This document shows, piece by piece, positions 27,859-36,821 of a stretch of DNA of 64,000 bases. How positions within the stretch are numbered: the stretch's first letter is position 1; each line of letters starts with the position of its first letter. Source of the stretch: Pirellulaceae bacterium. GTDB taxonomy: Bacteria > Planctomycetota > Planctomycetia > Pirellulales > Pirellulaceae. The stretch lies in NCBI GenBank assembly GCA_019636375.1, contig JAHBXS010000002.1, forward strand, positions 1-64,000. Direction: 5' to 3'. The notes under the pieces are model-generated. The model was not told the DNA's origin. It worked only from the letters and a program-made list of their open reading frames with translations, and made no database searches. The position numbers were made by a program, and so were the translations under genes.

Positions 27859-28956
27859 ATGGATGCTCGTCGAATTGACTTGATGGCACTCGCCATCAGT
27901 TTCTTGCTTGTGAATTGGTGTGTAACCGCCCAAGCTCAAACAGCGTTTAGAGCTCAATCGAAAAACTTTGTCGTCACAGCGGCAGATGAAGTGCTGGCCA
28001 AACAGGTCGCTCACGAGGCCGAACGTTACCGACGTGAACTGGCCCTGGAATGGCTGGGGCACGAGATTGCAGATTGGCACCAAAAATGCCCGATCCAAGT
28101 CGAACTTGGCCCTCACTCCGGTGGCGAAACGACGTTTGTATTTGTTGGACCTCCAGGACAAGCCCAACCGACCGAATGGTCGATGAAGATTTTTGGGCCG
28201 GCCAATCGTTTGCTCGATGCAGTCTTGCCCCACGAAGTCACCCACACGATTTTTGCCACGCATTTTGGTCGCCCCTTGCCGCGTTGGGCCGATGAAGGCG
28301 CCTGCACAACCGTCGAACATGAGTCCGAGCGGAAAAAAATCCAAGGCTTGCTGATGGACTACCTGACGGCTCGCCCATCCCGCGGAATCCCATTCAATCG
28401 ACTGTTTCTGTTGATGCAGTACCCGGACGACATGCTGCCGCTGTATGCCCAAAGCTATTCGCTTGCCCAATTTTTGGTTTTGCAGCAAGGGCGACAACAT
28501 TTCATCAAGTTTGTCGAACGCGGGCTGGCGTTATGTCCGCGAGACATGACGACACCTGCTTGGGACCTTGCTCTACGCGAGTTTTACGGATTCCAAGATC
28601 TCTCCGAATTGCAAGTCGCGTGGGTCGATTGGGTCAAGGCTGGCAGTCCCGACACGATTCGCGTCGTCCCAGCAATTGCGGCCAACGACCCAAATGTCGG
28701 TTCGCCTGCCTCGACACGTGTTGGTTCGTCAATCAACCCTGGCGACAACACAGGCACTACGTGGTATCATCGTCAAATGACGGTGACGAACTCGCCGGTG
28801 CGTGACGGCGAAAATATTTCATCTCGTCACGAAGTCGCAGACAATCAAACTTCTGAACAAAATTCCGGGACGACAGTGGTTGGTTCCGATCCAGTTTTTT
28901 CGCCACGCATCAACAGCATTGACCGAGAACCGGCAACTAGAATATTGCGGAGATGA
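27859..28956 (+). CDS. Exported gluzincin-type metallopeptidase-like protein
   Basis: The protein has 365 residues from ATG 27859, chosen for AGGAG eight bases upstream and the signal peptide (LMALAISFLLVNWCVTAQA). The zinc motif is HEVTH (HExxH), and a second glutamate follows in RWADEGACTTVEHE, as in gluzincin peptidases. The C-terminal 90 residues are low in structure. A secreted peptidase is likely; the substrate is unknown. Its TGA overlaps the next ATG (28953), so it is coupled to the downstream gene of unknown function. Confidence 0.72.
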   Translation: MDARRIDLMALAISFLLVNWCVTAQAQTAFRAQSKNFVVTAADEVLAKQVAHEAERYRRELALEWLGHEIADWHQKCPIQVELGPHSGGETTFVFVGPPGQAQPTEWSMKIFGPANRLLDAVLPHEVTHTIFATHFGRPLPRWADEGACTTVEHESERKKIQGLLMDYLTARPSRGIPFNRLFLLMQYPDDMLPLYAQSYSLAQFLVLQQGRQHFIKFVERGLALCPRDMTTPAWDLALREFYGFQDLSELQVAWVDWVKAGSPDTIRVVPAIAANDPNVGSPASTRVGSSINPGDNTGTTWYHRQMTVTNSPVRDGENISSRHEVADNQTSEQNSGTTVVGSDPVFSPRINSIDREPATRILRR

Positions 28957-29681
28957 TGAACCCGAGGCCCACCATGCTAGAAAAAATATGGCAATGGTGG
29001 CGTGCTAAACGACGCTTTGAACTTTACCAAGACGCCTACTCCTTGGATCAGACGACCAAAGAGCATTCACTTCTATCAGCGGCGCGGCGGCGACTTGAAA
29101 TGGACCAAGCGGTCCTTGTCTTGGCCCACTTTCCTTCAACCTTTTTCCGGATTCAAGACTTGCTGCACGAGGCGTCTATTCCCTACGCGATCGGGAATCA
29201 AACGTTAACGGCATCTAATGTCCAAGAACATCACGATCAAAATCGCCGGTCGGTGCTGTTGTTATTGGCCGACACGATTCAAAGGGTGGAGGCAAGGCGA
29301 ATCGCCGCTCCCTCTTTTCCAGTAGAGATCAACGTGCTGGTCGCCGAGCGTTACCCGTTGTACCATCGCGATGAAGTTCTGGAAAACTTCCTCAAGCAAC
29401 TTCCTTTTTCGATTCGGGTCGGCTATTTTTTATCGCTCGAAGATCCATTGGTTCGCGCGGCAATCAACGAAACTTTGGTTCGATTGATGCAGCAAATGGG
29501 ACTGAAACCCGGCGAAATGATTTCCAGTCACCTTGTCTCGCGCCGTCTCAATTCGTGGCTCAAAAGGGTTGCGCGACAAGTCACTCAGGAGCTCAGCGCC
29601 AATTCACCCGCTGAATGGCTTGAACAGAATCTCTGTCTTACTTTATCACCAAATACTCATGAAAAAAATCGTCTTCCTTGA
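28953..29681 (+). CDS. Conserved-looking protein, unknown
   Basis: This 242-residue protein has no signal peptide or membrane helix. It is alpha/beta-like and charged (LARRRLEM-type helices, LVLAHFPSTFFRIQDLLHE, INVLVAERYPLYHRDEV). I do not recognise the family. The C-terminal section (LNSWLKRVARQVTQELSAN) looks helical. It overlaps the metallopeptidase-like gene upstream by four bases and the hydroxypyruvate reductase downstream by 23, so it belongs to one operon. The start at 28953 is preferred; ATG 28956 or 28974 are possible. Confidence 0.55.
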   Translation: MMNPRPTMLEKIWQWWRAKRRFELYQDAYSLDQTTKEHSLLSAARRRLEMDQAVLVLAHFPSTFFRIQDLLHEASIPYAIGNQTLTASNVQEHHDQNRRSVLLLLADTIQRVEARRIAAPSFPVEINVLVAERYPLYHRDEVLENFLKQLPFSIRVGYFLSLEDPLVRAAINETLVRLMQQMGLKPGEMISSHLVSRRLNSWLKRVARQVTQELSANSPAEWLEQNLCLTLSPNTHEKNRLP

Positions 29682-30603
29682 CCGCGAAAGTCTGATCGCC
29701 GACATTCGTCCCCCGGCCTTTCCACATCAGTGGTGTGACTACCCGTCCACTTTCGCGCATGATGTCGTCGAACGACTACAGGGTGCTCAAATTGCAATTA
29801 GCAATAAAGTGCCTCTGGACCGAGCCTCTCTTGAGCAACTTCCAGAACTCAAATTGATCGCCGTTGCAGCAACGGGCACCAACAATGTGGATTTGGCTTG
29901 TTGTCGCGAACGGGGAATTGCCGTTTGCAACATTCGCGGCTATGCCGTGAATTCCGTCCCAGAACATGTATTCGCTTTGACATTAGCTTTGAAGCGGAAC
30001 CTAATCGCCTACCGCGAGGATTTGAACGCAGGGGTTTGGCAAAAGTCGCAAACGTTTTGTTACTTCGGTGCTCCGATCAACGATTTGGCAGGGAGCACGA
30101 TGGGAATCGTCGGTCACGGGTCGATCGGTCGCTCTGTGGCAATAATCGCCGGTGCGTTTGGAATGAATGTTCTGATCGCCGAGCACAAAGGGAATGAGAC
30201 TTGCCGACCGGGCTACACGCCGTTTTCCAAGGTGCTTTCCGAGTCCGACGTGTTGACTTTGCATTGCCCGTTGACGCCAAAAACCGAAAATCTAATCTCC
30301 GCCAATGAATTTCGAGCGATGAAATCGTCGGCATTGCTGATCAATACCGCTCGCGGTGGCTTGGTCAACGAGGAAGACCTGCTGGTGGCCTTGGGCGAAA
30401 ACTGGATTGCCGGTGCCGGGTTCGATGTGTTGCGAACCGAACCGCCAACCGCCGGTTCTGCGCTTCTCGATTATCGTGCACCAAATTGGTTGGTAACACC
30501 TCACGTGGCTTGGGCAAGTCGGGGAGCGATGCAACGATTGGCCGACCAGCTTGTCGACAACATCGAAGCCTGGAATAGCGGCCAGCCGCAAAATTTGGAT
30601 TGA
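29659..30603 (+). CDS. D-2-hydroxyacid dehydrogenase (hydroxypyruvate reductase type)
   Basis: This is a 314-residue NAD(P)-dependent cytoplasmic enzyme. Hallmarks are IAVAATGTNNVDL, the Rossmann loop GIVGHGSIGRSVA, the catalytic Arg region NTARGGLVNEEDL, the Glu region DVLRTEPP and the catalytic His in VTPHVAWAS. Glycerate kinase follows four bases after the stop, so reduction of hydroxypyruvate or glyoxylate to D-glycerate is the likely reaction. The start at 29659 overlaps the upstream gene by 23 bases. Confidence 0.9.
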   Translation: MKKIVFLDRESLIADIRPPAFPHQWCDYPSTFAHDVVERLQGAQIAISNKVPLDRASLEQLPELKLIAVAATGTNNVDLACCRERGIAVCNIRGYAVNSVPEHVFALTLALKRNLIAYREDLNAGVWQKSQTFCYFGAPINDLAGSTMGIVGHGSIGRSVAIIAGAFGMNVLIAEHKGNETCRPGYTPFSKVLSESDVLTLHCPLTPKTENLISANEFRAMKSSALLINTARGGLVNEEDLLVALGENWIAGAGFDVLRTEPPTAGSALLDYRAPNWLVTPHVAWASRGAMQRLADQLVDNIEAWNSGQPQNLD

Positions 30604-30607
30604 AGTC

Positions 30608-31840
30608 ATGCGGATTTTAATTGCTCCGAATTCGTTCAAGGGAACCCTCACCTCAACCGCTGCCGCCAAGGCGATGGCCGCAGGGGTGGCAACTTCTTTT
30701 CCCGACGCCGAAATAATTTGCTGCCCAATGGCAGATGGTGGTGAAGGAACGGTGGAGGTAATCACAAACGCTTGCAGTGGCGTTCTTGAACAATTCCAAG
30801 TGCTTGACGCCGAAGGGGAATTGATCGAAGTAACTTTTGGCTTGATTCCAAAAACGGGTCAAGCTCCCTTGGCTGTAATCGAGGTTGCCGAAGTTGTTGG
30901 CCTCACTAGACTCTCGCAACCTCCACTACCTGTTGAATGGCGAACGACGTTTGGAATAGGACAGCTGCTGACACATGTCACGGCGATGGGCGTTTCGGAA
31001 ATCATGATTGGCCTTGGGGGCTCCAGTACAAACGACGGCGGGGCAGGGATGCTGTTCGCTCTGGGAGCCAGATTTCTGGATTCACGCGGAGTATCGTTGC
31101 TGCCTTTGGTTGGACAATCTCAACCAGATCAGTCCATTCCTGATGCGTTGCAGTCACGTGTCGAGCGACTGAAACAACGAATTTGCACCGCGGGAAAAAG
31201 AGTTGAAGTCCGGCGGGGGACTTTACCAGATGTCCGCAAACTCGATTTTTCAGCAATTGAAGCTTTGTTAAATTCCAATTGGCCAAGATTGACAATCCTC
31301 GCGGATGTGCAGAATCCACTGTGCGGAGTCGCAGGATCAACCGCCGTGTTCGGACCACAAAAAGGGGTTGCGACTGATCGGATTGAAGCGATTGACGGCC
31401 TACTCAATCGACTTGGCGAATTGGGAGATACATGGAAAGGGGAGCCGATCTCCCCTCGACCGGGTTCAGGTGCAGCCGGGGGATTAGGGTACGCATTGCA
31501 ACTCATCGGCGGGCAAATCAAATCCGGTGCGGAAGTTGTCTGTGAGCTAAGCGGTTTCGATGCAGCTCTTCCATTTGCCGATTGGGTGATCACAGGCGAA
31601 GGACGGAGTGATCGACAAACGATGGATGGCAAAGCACCGGCGATCATCGCCGCCAAGGCTCGCGAGGCAAACATCCCGGTCACTCTCGTTTCCGGTCAAA
31701 TTGAGCCAAACGCAATCGTCGACCTACAAAGAATTTTTTCAGGCGGCAGCTATAGTGTATCGGAGACAGGACCTGCACCGAGCCCCGAAGAAGCCAGTTC
31801 TAACCTCCGCCGCGTTTGTGAAACGTTACGACCGGTTTAG
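30608..31840 (+). CDS. Glycerate kinase
   Basis: The protein has 410 residues and phosphorylates D-glycerate to phosphoglycerate using ATP. It is the GarK/GlxK-type family: MRILIAPNSFKGTLTSTAAA at the start, PMADGGEGT, IMIGLGGSSTNDGG, PGSGAAGGLG and ITGEGRSD. ATG 30608 is chosen from the N-terminal signature. Together with the upstream dehydrogenase it forms a glycerate-salvage pair linking two-carbon or photorespiratory-type intermediates to glycolysis. The length is typical of the family. Confidence 0.93.
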   Translation: MRILIAPNSFKGTLTSTAAAKAMAAGVATSFPDAEIICCPMADGGEGTVEVITNACSGVLEQFQVLDAEGELIEVTFGLIPKTGQAPLAVIEVAEVVGLTRLSQPPLPVEWRTTFGIGQLLTHVTAMGVSEIMIGLGGSSTNDGGAGMLFALGARFLDSRGVSLLPLVGQSQPDQSIPDALQSRVERLKQRICTAGKRVEVRRGTLPDVRKLDFSAIEALLNSNWPRLTILADVQNPLCGVAGSTAVFGPQKGVATDRIEAIDGLLNRLGELGDTWKGEPISPRPGSGAAGGLGYALQLIGGQIKSGAEVVCELSGFDAALPFADWVITGEGRSDRQTMDGKAPAIIAAKAREANIPVTLVSGQIEPNAIVDLQRIFSGGSYSVSETGPAPSPEEASSNLRRVCETLRPV

Positions 31841-32034
31841 GCCACTACGGCACCGAGCGCGAAAAGGTTCTCGCTTTTTGTTTTATTTCTGTCACTGAAG
31901 GCACAGATTCAAAATTGCGAACTAAATATCACACACACCAAATTTTTTTGGAACCGACTGCACCGATTTGGCGTCACTTAATCGATCAAAACCGCGTGGT
32001 TTTGAAACGCAATTTTTTATCTAGTGAGGTGATG

Positions 32035-32199
32035 ATGTCTATTCACAAATTTGTGTTGGGTGCGATGTTACTTTGTTTTTGCATTGCTATGAGTGGCTGT
32101 TGGGGCGACAAGCCAGTCAATCAAGGAAGGACCGAAAAAAACACTCCCGCTTCCGGGCCAGGCGAAGACGCTCCAACCAAACCAGAAGTTGCCAAATAA
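32035..32199 (+). CDS. Small lipoprotein
   Basis: This 54-residue protein starts at ATG 32035, with GAGG five bases upstream (an adjacent ATG lies at 32032). The signal sequence ends in the lipobox AMSGC, so the mature chain is about 30 residues (rich in Pro, Lys, Glu) after lipid attachment. I see no recognised domain. It is typical of the small lipoprotein genes scattered in planctomycete genomes. Confidence 0.65.
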   Translation: MSIHKFVLGAMLLCFCIAMSGCWGDKPVNQGRTEKNTPASGPGEDAPTKPEVAK

Positions 32200-32239
32200 C
32201 ATCACGCATCGTCTGAGGTTTGGGTTAGAATTGAAGTAG

Positions 32240-32273
32240 CCGTTCACGGAATAAAACGACATTTCGTGAACGG
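32240..32273. repeat. 9-bp inverted repeat
   Basis: CCGTTCACG (32240-32248) and CGTGAACGG (32265-32273) pair across a 16-base spacer; a further TTCGTGAA follows at about 32279. No T run follows, so it could be an operator or RNA hairpin rather than a terminator. Confidence 0.5.
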
Positions 32274-32429
32274 TTACGAATTCGTGAAGGTTTCAAAATA
32301 CCTGACACTGAATTTTTCCTAAGATTTGAGCCCAACTGGGTCATTCGATTTCTCTCCGTATACGCTGGAGTTGGGGGTAGTACGATAGTCAACAAACAAT
32401 CCTCTCGCGATGAGCGTGCCATCTCGCAA

Positions 32430-32726
32430 ATGCGGAATTTGGGGCCAGCGTGCGAGCGAGACCTCAATGCGGTCGGGATTTTTACGGCCCAAGAATTAAT
32501 CGACATCGGCGTCGAAGGGGCGTTTCTTAAGTTACTGCAAGGACGTGTTGCCCGCGGACTCGGCACCAACGGCTGCAATGCGGCCTATCTGTTTGCTTTG
32601 TACGGAGCGGTTCACGAATGTGATTGGCGAGAAGTTCCAGAAGCCACAAAACTCGCCTTCAAACATTGGACCGCCGAAATTCGGCAAGCGGGAACGTTCG
32701 GCTCGCACAACAAACGGAACAAATAA
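32430..32726 (+). CDS. TfoX C-terminal domain protein
   Basis: This 98-residue stand-alone helix-hairpin protein matches the TfoX/Sxy C-terminal domain: MRNLGPACERDLNAVGIFT, then AQELIDIGVEGAFLKL and a C-terminal helix with WREVPEATK. The domain is linked to competence control in gammaproteobacteria, but its molecular role is not well defined. No TfoX N-terminal domain is encoded beside it. The start could lie slightly upstream. Confidence 0.82.
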   Translation: MRNLGPACERDLNAVGIFTAQELIDIGVEGAFLKLLQGRVARGLGTNGCNAAYLFALYGAVHECDWREVPEATKLAFKHWTAEIRQAGTFGSHNKRNK

Positions 32727-32924
32727 CGACAGCCAACGAGCCCACTCTTCATCTATTCGTCTAAGTCTTTGGTTTGGATGAATATCTGACCCTATGGGAG
32801 TCGCGTGGCAGACGTTAAAATGCAGGCGAAGATTTTATTTTCTTTGAGCCGACTCGCACGCGATCGCGGCGATGCAATGGTGATCGTAACAAGCACCAAA
32901 TCTTTTTATATCCCCAAGCGAACA

Positions 32925-34076
32925 ATGGACGCGGAATCAACAAAGACGAACCTTGAAGCCAACGCGGACAGTCCTGTTCAAGCCGATTTGGCAGATCTGC
33001 GACGTCAAATCAATCTCCTAGATGAACAACTTATCCTGTTGATGAACGCCCGAGCACAATTAGCTGTGAGCGTTGGCAAATACAAACGAGAAGCCGGGAT
33101 TCCGGTCTATGCTCCACATCGTGAGGCAGACGTTTTGCGAAGGGTTCGAGAACTCAACCACGGCCCGCTCAGCAATCAATCCCTCGAAGCGATCTACCGC
33201 GAGATCATGAGTGGAAGTTTTTCTTTGGAACTTCCGCAACGGATCGGCTATCTCGGTCCGCCGGGAACCTTCAGTCACCTAGCAGCCAGTCGTCAGTTTG
33301 GTTCGAGCGTTGACTATCAAGACCTCCACACGATCGATGGCGTTTTTGAGGAGGTCGCTCGTGGCCATGTTGATTATGGTCTGGTGCCGATTGAAAACAG
33401 CTTAGGCGGCGGCATCGCCGATACGCTGGATGCCTTTCTCTCGTTTCATCAACGAATCAAAATCTACGGCGAAGTCCAATTGGCCGTTCACTTCAGTCTC
33501 CTCGCACATTGCCAACCGCAGGAGATTCGCCGAATTTTCTCGCGTCATGACGCATTCGCCCAGTGCCGCAATTGGATCGCAACGCAATATCCGGCGGTAG
33601 AGCGGATTCATGTGGAAAGCACCTCGACAGCGGTCCGACATGTTCAAAAAGAACAGAGTGAAACAGGCTGCAGTTACAGCGCTGCAATTGGGAGCAGCCT
33701 GGCAGGTGAGTTGTATCAAGTCCCCGTCCTGTTTGAAAAAATTGAGGATCGCATCGGAAACGTGACTCGATTTTTGATTTTGTCACGAAACGAAACGCAA
33801 CCTTCGGGAAATGACAAAACTTCTTTGATGTTTACCACTGACGACCGCCCGGGTGCGTTGGTCGATGTGTTGAACGTTTTTAAGAATGCCGCCGTAAACT
33901 TGACGCACATCGACAAACGCCCCAGCCGCGAAACGAATTGGGACTACACGTTTTTCGTTGATGCCCTAGGGCACCGCAGTGACCCGAAAATGGCGGAGGT
34001 CATCGGCCAAGCCCGCGCTTATTGCAAACGCCTTGTGGTACTGGGAAGTTACCCCATCAGCAAACACACACTTTAA
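32925..34076 (+). CDS. pheA: Chorismate mutase / prephenate dehydratase (P-protein)
   Basis: The protein has 383 residues from ATG 32925; longer GTG/ATG versions (32805, 32877) add an unlikely leader. The chorismate mutase domain comes first (LRRQINLLDEQLILLMNARA, VGKYKREAG). The prephenate dehydratase domain has GYLGPPGTFSHLAA, VPIENSLGGG and VESTSTAVRHV, with GNVTRFLIL near its end. A C-terminal ACT domain (TDDRPGALVDVLNVFKNAAV) gives feedback control by phenylalanine. It makes phenylpyruvate on the way to phenylalanine. Confidence 0.94.
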   Translation: MDAESTKTNLEANADSPVQADLADLRRQINLLDEQLILLMNARAQLAVSVGKYKREAGIPVYAPHREADVLRRVRELNHGPLSNQSLEAIYREIMSGSFSLELPQRIGYLGPPGTFSHLAASRQFGSSVDYQDLHTIDGVFEEVARGHVDYGLVPIENSLGGGIADTLDAFLSFHQRIKIYGEVQLAVHFSLLAHCQPQEIRRIFSRHDAFAQCRNWIATQYPAVERIHVESTSTAVRHVQKEQSETGCSYSAAIGSSLAGELYQVPVLFEKIEDRIGNVTRFLILSRNETQPSGNDKTSLMFTTDDRPGALVDVLNVFKNAAVNLTHIDKRPSRETNWDYTFFVDALGHRSDPKMAEVIGQARAYCKRLVVLGSYPISKHTL

Positions 34077-34245
34077 GCTGATCCAAAATTTAAGGTCGCG
34101 AAATTTGTGCGACGTCTAATTTCACGACTTGGTTGAACGGAATTAACGATCTGAATTCGTTCCTTGAGATGAGCGAGGAATTGTGTTTTCGAAAACACTC
34201 GGTAATCGGCCAGCCCTTCTGGAAAACCAAATTCCACAAATCGGG

Positions 34246-35544
34246 CTATTTCATCGGCAACGAATCAAAATCGATCTGCGGCCGCTCTTCTGCCGATGAT
34301 TGCCGTTCGAACATTTCACCCGGTTTTCCGGTATCGGAAAAGAAACCGCAGTTTCGCATGAAGAAAGATTTTCCGTCCGCTCCCCCAGTGAAATCCAAAC
34401 GATGACCACCTCCCCCTGTGGCATCGACGGAAAACCGAGCGGACAGACACTCGTGCCAGTTTCCTTCGGTGTCTCGCACCCAGACGTTTTGGTGTTGGCC
34501 ACGCCGCTGAAGGTGCCCCGTGGTCGGATCAAAATTTTCAAGGAACGAGTGAAATCCTTTAAGCGATGTGTCGGTTTTGGGACGCCGAAAACTGGCGATC
34601 AATCGCCACTCTCCCGCAGACTTGTCGCCGAACCAACTGGTGTACTCAGTGTTCCCCTGGCCGTCGGGTACGACACGTGTCAAAAATCGATACGTCTTTC
34701 CTGCCTCCCAGGGATACACCAGATAGCTTTGCCCACCTGATCCCTCGTTGCCAAACTCGCCTGTTTTGACATCCGGGCCTCGGGCCAAAAGTGTCACCCG
34801 CTGGTCTTCGGGAATATCGCGAGGATTATCGGTCTTAAAGGGACTCCACACGGAGAACAAAACCCGCCTCTCCAGCTCGCTGTTGACTTGGATCCCGAAA
34901 TAGCCTTCCGCAAATCCATTGGCCATGAAGTAAGAACCGATTGGGTCATCACCAGGCGCTACGGTGATTTCACTATAGGCGTATTCAATTTCCACATTTC
35001 GCGGGACCGAATATCGCAAATGCACCGAAGGACCCCGCCGCCCCCAATAGAACATGTTCCCATCATTCGTTGAAACGCAAGTGAGTTGAAGATCAGATGT
35101 CGTCGAGCGGACAATCAGTTCGCGAATCTCAGCAAACACGTCTCCGCTTCGCTCGAGCCCTTGCAACTCAACCCGCACGTAGCAAGGTTCAGATACTTGG
35201 ACTGTGCCAATTCCATGTTCGGCAAACTCTCGATTGTCTCGTTCAAGCTGAAATTCTTGATCGGCTACGGCAACCCGAAGTTGAGATAAACCTCGGGGAA
35301 CCCGCGCCACAAACCCAAGTTGCAATTCAGCCGCGCGATCGACTCGAAAGTAGATCGCGAAAACTTCACTGGAATCAGCCCAAGTCAACAGCCCGTCTCG
35401 CTTCAAACCTCGATGTTTGAAATCGGGAGCGAGCCGAAACGTGTTCCCTCCGGCAGGAACTTTCCACTCTCGGTCCTGAGCAGCAGCCAAGGTGCTTAAA
35501 CCAATTGCAAGGAAAAATATCAGCGAAAAAATTGGGCGTCTCAT
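34246..35544 (-). CDS. Secreted DUF3472/DUF5077-like protein
   Basis: The protein has 432 residues from ATG 35544 (MRRPIFSLIFFLAIGL), exported. The N-terminal ~140 residues (EWKVPAGGNTFRLAPDF) resemble the DUF5077 region. The rest, with YFMANGFAEGYFGIQ, WSPFKTDNPRDIP and FHSFLENFDPTTGH, resembles DUF3472, a family seen on surfaces and near glycan-degrading genes in planctomycetes and Bacteroidetes. Its biochemical function is unknown. It is followed 13 bases on by the isomerase gene on the same strand. Confidence 0.7.
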   Translation of the reverse strand: MRRPIFSLIFFLAIGLSTLAAAQDREWKVPAGGNTFRLAPDFKHRGLKRDGLLTWADSSEVFAIYFRVDRAAELQLGFVARVPRGLSQLRVAVADQEFQLERDNREFAEHGIGTVQVSEPCYVRVELQGLERSGDVFAEIRELIVRSTTSDLQLTCVSTNDGNMFYWGRRGPSVHLRYSVPRNVEIEYAYSEITVAPGDDPIGSYFMANGFAEGYFGIQVNSELERRVLFSVWSPFKTDNPRDIPEDQRVTLLARGPDVKTGEFGNEGSGGQSYLVYPWEAGKTYRFLTRVVPDGQGNTEYTSWFGDKSAGEWRLIASFRRPKTDTSLKGFHSFLENFDPTTGHLQRRGQHQNVWVRDTEGNWHECLSARFSVDATGGGGHRLDFTGGADGKSFFMRNCGFFSDTGKPGEMFERQSSAEERPQIDFDSLPMK

Positions 35545-35589
35545 TCCTATCGCTACCATTGGCCGCGAATCACACATTTAACAACTCCG

Positions 35590-36468
35590 TCAATCCTTGA
35601 CCGTTTTAGAGGTTATGCGATGGAAATTAACAACACATTGGCCGATTTCGGGAAGGGACTCCAACCAATTGTGTTCGTACTCGATCGAAACGGGGCCTTG
35701 AAAATTCTGGCGTTTCATTTCGGCGATTAGGGCTGGGACGTTCGCTTGGCCTTCGCCCCAGGGTACATCGTGAGCTTCACGCCCCATCTTGTTGAGGTCT
35801 TTGAAATGGAAACTGACGATTCTCCCGTCAAGTTTTCGCAAACACTCCAGCGGCTCTAAGCCCGACCGCATCCAATGCCCGGTGTCGGCACAGGCTCCGA
35901 TCCATGGGCTACGGCCTTCGATGGCTTCGAGCACTTTATCGGGACTCCAATAGTAGGACGGGGCAGGGTGGTTGTGCAGGCCGACCTTGATTTGATATTC
36001 CTCGGCCAATTTTTCCAGCGTATCAAAGGCGTCCTCGCGAACTTCGGTGTTGATCACGCCGATGCCGAATTGTTTGCAAAATTCAAACGTTCGACGGCTC
36101 TCGGCTTCGTCCGCGCTCAAACCGGTGACACCAAAGGCCACGAGTTGCACACCGGCCTCTTCCAGTTTTCGTTTCACATTGGCAAACGCTTCATCGCTCA
36201 TCCCCGGTCCCATTTTTTCTTCGGAGTCGGTTGAGATTTTTTGGCCGGGATACGCTTCGGCATACTTCAGGCCAACCGATGCCGCTTTGTCGATGGCTTC
36301 GAACAGCGTAAAGCGGTTGAAGCTGTAGGTCTGGACTCCCAGTTTCCAGCCCAACTTCTCAGCCGCCGCATCGTCGACCGAGGCGTCTTGCCCGTGAACA
36401 ATTCCGTTAAATCCCACCACTATTGTCAACACGAACACCAAACCAACCAAACGTAACCTTGTTTGCAT
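35590..36468 (-). CDS. Exported sugar-phosphate isomerase/epimerase-fold protein
   Basis: The protein has 292 residues from ATG 36468, with GGAG eight bases upstream and a signal peptide (VFVLTIVVGF, cleaved near VHGQ). It is a TIM-barrel of the xylose isomerase-like family: GVQTYSFNRF, KVGLHNHP, GACADTGHWMRSG, VSFHFKDL and VSIEYEHNW. Such proteins bind a divalent metal and isomerise sugars or keto-sugars. Secreted versions are common in planctomycetes, alongside Gfo/Idh oxidoreductases such as the one at 7324. Confidence 0.86.
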   Translation of the reverse strand: MQTRLRLVGLVFVLTIVVGFNGIVHGQDASVDDAAAEKLGWKLGVQTYSFNRFTLFEAIDKAASVGLKYAEAYPGQKISTDSEEKMGPGMSDEAFANVKRKLEEAGVQLVAFGVTGLSADEAESRRTFEFCKQFGIGVINTEVREDAFDTLEKLAEEYQIKVGLHNHPAPSYYWSPDKVLEAIEGRSPWIGACADTGHWMRSGLEPLECLRKLDGRIVSFHFKDLNKMGREAHDVPWGEGQANVPALIAEMKRQNFQGPVSIEYEHNWLESLPEIGQCVVNFHRITSKTVKD

Positions 36469-36821
36469 GAGTTTTCTCCAGAATTTATAGAACATTTAGT
36501 CCCAGTATACTCGATCGCTCGACTGGCTTGGCTCGATCCTGCGAAACAAGGAAAAAATCGCTGGTCGGAAACGGAAACAGTTTTGGAGTCGAGTTGGCAA
36601 ACAGATAAGCGGATCGTAGAATCTCGGCTCTTTTTCGGTTTAAGGCTTGTTTCGTCGCTCGAAACTACCATAATTTAGCTTTTCAGTTGGGCTCTCAACC
36701 GTTATTGCTAACCCCCAACCTTGAAGCTAGGAGTTCGGGCGATGAACGTTGAATTAAGTCTTTCAAGACCGCCTTTGAGTCGGCCATCGCATCACCAAAT
36801 ATTAGCTTAGTCAACCGTGAC
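36469..36821. other. Intergenic region without visible gene
   Basis: This is the upstream region of the isomerase (- strand) and thioredoxin-fold gene (+ strand). A TATACT sequence on the - strand lies at 36504-36509 but lacks a matching -35 box. I see no repeat or RNA gene. Confidence 0.5.
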
